DNA of 64,000 bases, from the NCBI RefSeq assembly GCF_002159765.1, contig NZ_NFJH01000001.1, forward strand, positions 186,001-250,000, written 5' to 3'. This stretch comes from Collinsella sp. An268. GTDB taxonomy: Bacteria > Actinomycetota > Coriobacteriia > Coriobacteriales > Coriobacteriaceae. A program made the position numbers and the translations under genes. The notes under the pieces are model-generated. The model saw nothing but the letters and a program-made list of their open reading frames with translations. It was not told the DNA's origin and did not search any database. The number at the start of each line of letters is the position of its first letter. The first letter of the stretch is position 1. Positions 60,235 through 64,000 of this stretch are shown here, one piece after another.

Positions 60235-62331
60235 ATGGCCGGGACCCGTGATTTCCTGTTCGAGATCGGCACCGAGGAGATGCCCTCCGCGCCGCTCATC
60301 AACGCCGTGAAGCAGCTGGGGCCGCTGGTGGCCCGCGGTCTTGACGAGGCGGGGCTCGCGCACGGCGAAGTCCGCGTCATCTCCACCCCGCGCCGCCTCG
60401 CCGCGCTCGTTCGCGACGTTGCAGCAGCCACCGACGAGGTCCGCGAGATAAAGCGCGGGCCCGCCGCCGCCATCGCTTTCGACGCGGACGGCAATCCCAC
60501 GAAGGCTGCCGAGGGCTTCGCGCGCAAGTGCGGCGTTGCTGCCGCGGACCTCGTCTGCCGTGAGGACACCGATGGGCGCCAGTACGTCTTCGCTGAGAAG
60601 TTCGTGCCCTCGACCGCGGCTGAGCCCTTGCTCTCGTCCCTTTGCGAGAAGACCATCGCCGCGCTCGAATGGCCCAATTACCGCAGCCAGCGCTGGGGCG
60701 TGCACCGCGAGACGTTCGTACGGCCGATCCGCTGGCTCTGCGTCCTGCTCGGCGACGAGGTTATTCCCGTCACGTACGCCGGCGTCTCCTCCGGCAACAC
60801 GACGCGCGGCCACCGCGTGCTCGGGCCGGGTGCGCACGTCGTCGCCGACCCCTCCTGCTATGAGCAGGTTCTCGAGGAGGCGGGGGTCCTGACCGAGGAG
60901 CGCCGCCGCGCCGTCATCGCCGAGGGCATCGCCGCCATCGAGGAGCAGCTCGGCGGGGCTCGCGTCGATACGCCCCAGAAGGTGCTCGACGAGGTTGTTA
61001 ACCTCTGCGAGTGGCCGACGGTGCTCGTAGGCTCCTTTGACGAGGAGTTCCTCCAGGTGCCGCACGAGATCATCTGCGAGTCGATGCTCTCCAACCAGCG
61101 CTATTTCCCCATCTACGACGCCTCCGGCGCCCTCACGCGGCAGTTCGTGGTGGTGGCCAACGGCCGCCCCTCGTGCGCCGAGACCATCGTCGACGGCAAC
61201 GAGCGCGTCGTCCGCGCCCGCCTCTTCGATGCCAAGTTCTTCTACGACGAGGACCTGAAGGTGCCGCTCGAGGAGTTCCGCTCCCGGCTCGCGACCGTAT
61301 CTTTCCAGGAGAAGCTCGGCTCGGTCCTGCAGAAGTCCGAGCGCCTCGAGGACCTCGCCCTCGCCATCGCCCATGAGGCCCGCGTGGGCGCCGAGGCCGC
61401 TTCCGACGCCCAGCGCGCCGCGCATTTCGCCAAGGCGGACCTCGTGTCGAACGCCGTCGTCGAGTTCACCAGCCAGCAGGGCGTGATGGGCGGTTACTAC
61501 GCGCTCGCCGCCGGTGAGAGGCCCGAGGTCGCCTCCGCCATCCGCGACCACTACCGTCCGCGCTTCGCCGGGGACGACCTCCCCGAGGGAACGGCCGCAT
61601 GCGTCGTTGCCGTCGCGGACAAGCTCGACACCATCGCCGGCATGTTCGCCATCGGCGAGCCTCCCACCGGTTCCAAGGACCCCTTCGCCCTGCGTCGCTC
61701 CGCCATCGGCGTCATCAACATCCTGCGCGAGCGTTTGGGCTGCGGGTTCGAGAAGCTCGTCGATGCCGCCCTCGCATCCTATGCGGAGCAGGGCATCACC
61801 TGTGATGCTTCTGAGGTCTCCGCATCCATCGTGGCCTTCTTGAAGGGCCGCATGGAGCAGATGGCCCGCGACGCCAAGATTCCCGCGGATGTCGTCGCAG
61901 CGGTCTCTGCGGGTAGCGTCTCCGCACCCCGCGATTACTTCGCGCTCTGCGAGGCTCTGAGCGCGGCGCGCCAGGGCGACCCCGAGACGTTCGAGAACCT
62001 CGCCACCGCCTATGCCCGCGCGAGCCATCTCGCAGACGACGGGCTGGGCACCGAGGTCGATGCGGCGCTCATGGGCGACGCCGAGCTCGAGCTCCTTAGC
62101 GCCTCCGACGGGGCCCGCACGGCTGTGGCCGAAGCGCTCGAGGCGCGCGACTTCTCGCGTGTCATCGCCGCGCTCGCCGCGCTTCGCGAGCCCATCGACC
62201 GCTTCTTCGACGACGTCATGGTCATGGCGGAGGACACGGCCCTGCGCGAGAACCGCCTGCGGCTTCTCAACCGCTTCTCCTCGGTGTTCGCCGACGTCGC
62301 CGACATCAGCGCACTTGCGAAGAAGAAGTAG
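60235..62331 (+). CDS. glyS: Glycine--tRNA ligase beta subunit
   Basis: This 698-residue subunit recognises tRNA-Gly for GlyQ. It opens RDFLFEIGTEEMPSAPLINAV and has TPRRLAALV near residue 45, GHRVLGPG near 200 and the HD-like domain near 370-470 (KADLVSNAVVEFTSQQGVMGGYY). A C-terminal anticodon-binding domain (DALRDAR-type, here RVIAALAALREPIDRFFDDVMVM) completes it. Length is usual (about 690). AAGGGGAGGTGG lies in the end of glyQ. Confidence 0.97.
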   Translation: MAGTRDFLFEIGTEEMPSAPLINAVKQLGPLVARGLDEAGLAHGEVRVISTPRRLAALVRDVAAATDEVREIKRGPAAAIAFDADGNPTKAAEGFARKCGVAAADLVCREDTDGRQYVFAEKFVPSTAAEPLLSSLCEKTIAALEWPNYRSQRWGVHRETFVRPIRWLCVLLGDEVIPVTYAGVSSGNTTRGHRVLGPGAHVVADPSCYEQVLEEAGVLTEERRRAVIAEGIAAIEEQLGGARVDTPQKVLDEVVNLCEWPTVLVGSFDEEFLQVPHEIICESMLSNQRYFPIYDASGALTRQFVVVANGRPSCAETIVDGNERVVRARLFDAKFFYDEDLKVPLEEFRSRLATVSFQEKLGSVLQKSERLEDLALAIAHEARVGAEAASDAQRAAHFAKADLVSNAVVEFTSQQGVMGGYYALAAGERPEVASAIRDHYRPRFAGDDLPEGTAACVVAVADKLDTIAGMFAIGEPPTGSKDPFALRRSAIGVINILRERLGCGFEKLVDAALASYAEQGITCDASEVSASIVAFLKGRMEQMARDAKIPADVVAAVSAGSVSAPRDYFALCEALSAARQGDPETFENLATAYARASHLADDGLGTEVDAALMGDAELELLSASDGARTAVAEALEARDFSRVIAALAALREPIDRFFDDVMVMAEDTALRENRLRLLNRFSSVFADVADISALAKKK

Positions 62332-62358
62332 GCAGGTCGGGGCACCTCAAATCTCCAC

Positions 62359-62386
62359 TTGCCAAGCGATGAGCTTTGCGTATACT
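62359..62386 (+). promoter_or_regulatory. Promoter of rplS
   Basis: TTGCCA (62359-62364) and TATACT (62381-62386) are 16 bases apart in an AT-rich patch after glyS. It predicts a leader of about 60 bases for rplS. Confidence 0.75.
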
Positions 62387-62408
62387 TATTTCGTTTGTCA
62401 AACCCATG

Positions 62409-62439
62409 TGTCCGTCTACGGGCGGGGCACCTCTGGACA
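62409..62439 (+). promoter_or_regulatory. rplS leader stem-loop
   Basis: TGTCC (62409-62413) pairs with GGACA (62435-62439) around a G-rich loop of 21 bases, just before AAGGACGAG and the ATG. L19 messages in firmicutes carry a described autoregulatory leader; I cannot confirm that this one matches it. Confidence 0.4.
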
Positions 62440-62455
62440 AGAGTAAGGACGAGAA

Positions 62456-62797
62456 ATGGACTACATCCGCGCTATTGAGCGTCAGCAGATCCGCGAGGAC
62501 ATCCCGCAGGTCCGCGTTGGCGACAACGTCAAGGTGCACTATCGCATCAAGGAGGGCGATCGCGAGCGCATCCAGGTCTTCCAGGGCGACGTCATCCGCA
62601 TGAGCGGTGCCGGCGCGCGCGAGACCTTCACCGTGCGCAAGATCTCCTTCGGCGTGGGCGTCGAGCGCACCTTCCCGCTTCACAGCCCCAAGATCGGTAA
62701 GCTCGAGGTCGTGCGCCACGGTCGCGTGCGCCGCGCCAAGCTCTACTACCTGCGCGATCGCGTGGGCAAGGCTGCGCGCATCCCCGAGAAGCGCTAA
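62456..62797 (+). CDS. rplS: 50S ribosomal protein L19
   Basis: This 113-residue subunit-interface protein starts [20 protein letters not shown], then [20 protein letters not shown] and [32 protein letters not shown] (in part), and ends [19 protein letters not shown], all exact for L19. Length is normal. It is transcribed from its own promoter and followed by a terminator before rnhB. Confidence 0.98.
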   Translation: MDYIRAIERQQIREDIPQVRVGDNVKVHYRIKEGDRERIQVFQGDVIRMSGAGARETFTVRKISFGVGVERTFPLHSPKIGKLEVVRHGRVRRAKLYYLRDRVGKAARIPEKR

Positions 62798-62817
62798 GAG
62801 CTCCCATAGCACGAGCG

Positions 62818-62842
62818 AGGGCCGCCCGAGGGCGGCCCTTTT
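62818..62842 (+). terminator. Terminator after rplS
   Basis: GGGCCGCC (62819-62826) and GGCGGCCC (62831-62838) form a perfect stem with loop CGAG, followed by TTTT. The rnhB start is 20 bases further on, so rnhB may depend on read-through. Confidence 0.78.
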
Positions 62843-62862
62843 CGTATCCACGAGGTGGTTCC

Positions 62863-63651
62863 ATGGCAAACCAGCATAGCTCTCAGCCGGCGGCGCATAT
62901 CGCGGGGGAGATCTCGAGCGCCTCGTTCGAGGAGATCCCGCATCTGATCGAGCGCTACGGAGACGACCCGCGCCGCCAGGTGGCGCAGGCGCTCGATAGG
63001 GCGCGGCGCCGATATGACCGGGAGACTGCTGAGCGCGACCGGGTCCGGGCGATGTACGCGCGCATGCGCGCGCTCGGAGGCGACGGCGTCATCGTGGGAG
63101 TCGACGAGGTCGGTCGCGGATCCGTTGCGGGGCCTCTCCTCGTGTGCGCCGTCGTTCTACCCGACACGCCCCTCATCTGGGGCATCAACGACTCAAAGAA
63201 GCTCACCCCGGCCAAACGCGAGCTGCTGGCGGAGCGTATCGCCGAGAGCGCCGTCGCCATCGGCTTCGGGCAGATCCCCGCCTCGGAGATCGACGAGGGG
63301 GGCATGGCGCGCGCCCTGAGGAGGGCCGTGCAGCTGGCGGTCGCCGATCTCGGTATCGCATACGATTGCGTGCTCATGGACGGCAATCCGCTCCATGCCG
63401 TCGAGCGCGAGCGCGACGTCGTGCACGGCGATGCCGAGGTCGCCTGCATCGCCGCGGCCTCCATCGTCGCCAAGGTGACCCGTGATGAGCTCATGGTCGA
63501 GCTCGATGCCGAGTACCCCGGCTATCATCTTGCCGAGAGCAAGGGCTACGCTTCGCCCGAGCACATCGCCGCTATCAAGGAGCGGGGCCTCTGCCCCGAG
63601 CATCGGGTGAGCTTCTGTGGAAACTTTCTGGAGACCGAGAGCCTCTTTTAG
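62863..63651 (+). CDS. rnhB: Ribonuclease HII
   Basis: This 262-residue enzyme removes ribonucleotides and RNA from DNA hybrids. The catalytic acids are Asp81 and Glu82 in VGVDEVGRGSVAGPL; the third Asp is in DCVLMDGNP and the fourth in the HGDAEVACIAAASIVAKV region. About 70 residues before the catalytic domain form a basic helical extension, as in Bacillus RnhB. It ends LCPEHRVSFCGNFLE. AGGTGG precedes the ATG. rplS-rnhB-yraN is a common order. Confidence 0.96.
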   Translation: MANQHSSQPAAHIAGEISSASFEEIPHLIERYGDDPRRQVAQALDRARRRYDRETAERDRVRAMYARMRALGGDGVIVGVDEVGRGSVAGPLLVCAVVLPDTPLIWGINDSKKLTPAKRELLAERIAESAVAIGFGQIPASEIDEGGMARALRRAVQLAVADLGIAYDCVLMDGNPLHAVERERDVVHGDAEVACIAAASIVAKVTRDELMVELDAEYPGYHLAESKGYASPEHIAAIKERGLCPEHRVSFCGNFLETESLF

Positions 63652-63654
63652 TCG

Positions 63655-63686
63655 CCGCCCCTCGTGTGGGCGGTTCATTTCCGCCC
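63655..63686 (+). repeat. Overlapping inverted repeats after rnhB
   Basis: CCGCCC (63655-63660), GGGCGG (63668-63673) and CCGCCC (63681-63686) allow two exclusive hairpins sharing the middle arm, with 7-base loops. No T run follows either. It may end rnhB transcription or shape the leader of the next gene. The rest of the 161-base gap shows no clear promoter. Confidence 0.4.
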
Positions 63687-63812
63687 TGTGACCTGCACGG
63701 TCAGAACCACGTTGATATCCGTTTGCCCGGCGTGCGGCGCGCGTGGATTTCGGTCGCCGTCTGGTCAGGCCGCCGGGAGACGATGTTCTCACCCAACGAG
63801 AAGGGAGAGGAC

Positions 63813-64000
63813 ATGCAGCGAGAGCGGACTATTCACGAACGGTGGAACCTGGGTGAGATCGATTGGGACGACGCGTTCGAGGAAGGGGAGGCGCCCCTGT
63901 GGCACGACGTCCCCGTGCAGAATCTGACGCCCCATGAGCTCGGCGAGCTCGGTGAGTACCTGGCCGGGTTGTTTCTGGTGCGCAACGGCTACGAGCTCAT
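63813..64000 (+). CDS. YraN/UPF0102 family endonuclease-like protein, partial
   Basis: Only the first 62 codons are inside the window. After about 40 acidic residues (ending LWHDVPVQNLTPH) the sequence ELGELGEYLAGLFLVRNGYEL matches the start of UPF0102/YraN, a restriction-endonuclease-like family (usual form GExGExxAxxfLxxxGyxi). The N-terminal extension is not typical. The ATG at 63813 has AAGGGAGAGG upstream; an in-frame ATG at 63783 is possible. Its place after rnhB agrees with YraN. Confidence 0.75.
   Translation, partial: MQRERTIHERWNLGEIDWDDAFEEGEAPLWHDVPVQNLTPHELGELGEYLAGLFLVRNGYEL

Overview
The window is a dense, GC-rich (about two thirds G+C), housekeeping-rich stretch of bacterial chromosome. 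The gene content and order fit an anaerobic, fermentative actinobacterium of the class Coriobacteriia, most likely Collinsella or a close relative. The reasons are a mannose-family PTS with a ManO-type accessory gene, two-subunit glycyl-tRNA synthetase (glyQS), MreBCD/PBP2/RodA elongation genes, many GTG/TTG starts and ATGA overlaps, and high-GC codon use. The genus is an inference. There is no insertion sequence, prophage, integrase or CRISPR array.

Layout, left to right. 47-3215: a membrane-anchored coiled-coil protein, a degenerate RsbW-like protein, a SigB/SigF-type sigma factor and an AI-2E/PerM-type membrane protein, in tightly coupled order. 3283-6429: alaS and ruvX. 6590-9895: a mannose-family PTS operon (IIAB, IIC, IID, DUF956) whose promoter runs into a perfect 14-bp inverted repeat. 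10028-15391: mltG, yqeG, shikimate kinase, a degenerate dehydroquinate-synthase-like gene, an M24 aminopeptidase and efp. 15437-19865: asp23-like, nusB, xseB, tlyA, nadK, recN. 20007-22682: rpsO and pnp, both with structured leaders.

22816-31357 (minus strand) is an almost complete aromatic amino acid supercluster. In transcription order it holds DAHP synthase, prephenate dehydrogenase, aroB, aroA, aroC, pheA, an aroE-aroK fusion and aroQ. It therefore carries every step from PEP plus erythrose-4-phosphate to chorismate, and the committed steps to phenylalanine and tyrosine. 31507-31580 is tRNA-Arg(CCG) with a strong terminator. 31666-41434 is a more variable stretch: an orphan gene, a P-type ATPase with a long basic tail, a VanX/M15 peptidase remnant, a stand-alone aconitase, a zinc-ribbon membrane protein, a cyclophilin and a TPR membrane protein.

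41559-51063: mreB, mreC, mreD, PBP2 and rodA (the elongasome), then a DUF697-like protein and the radical-SAM/DUF2344 pair. 51169-55135: rplU, rpmA, obgE, nadD, yqeK, rsfS. dinB (minus strand) converges on this operon; its stop codon lies in the loop of the operon's terminator, and it appears to be leaderless. 56711-64000: rpsP, khpA, rimM, trmD, lepB, glyQ, glyS, rplS, rnhB and the start of a yraN-like gene cut by the window edge.

Most of the window is ordinary core genome. The most unusual items are the catalytically gutted AroB paralogue next to a second intact shikimate kinase, the palindromic element at the mannose PTS start, the repeat element at the aromatic operon promoter, the degenerate anti-sigma-like protein, and several RNA leader structures. 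I see no convincing new multi-gene defence or mobile system.
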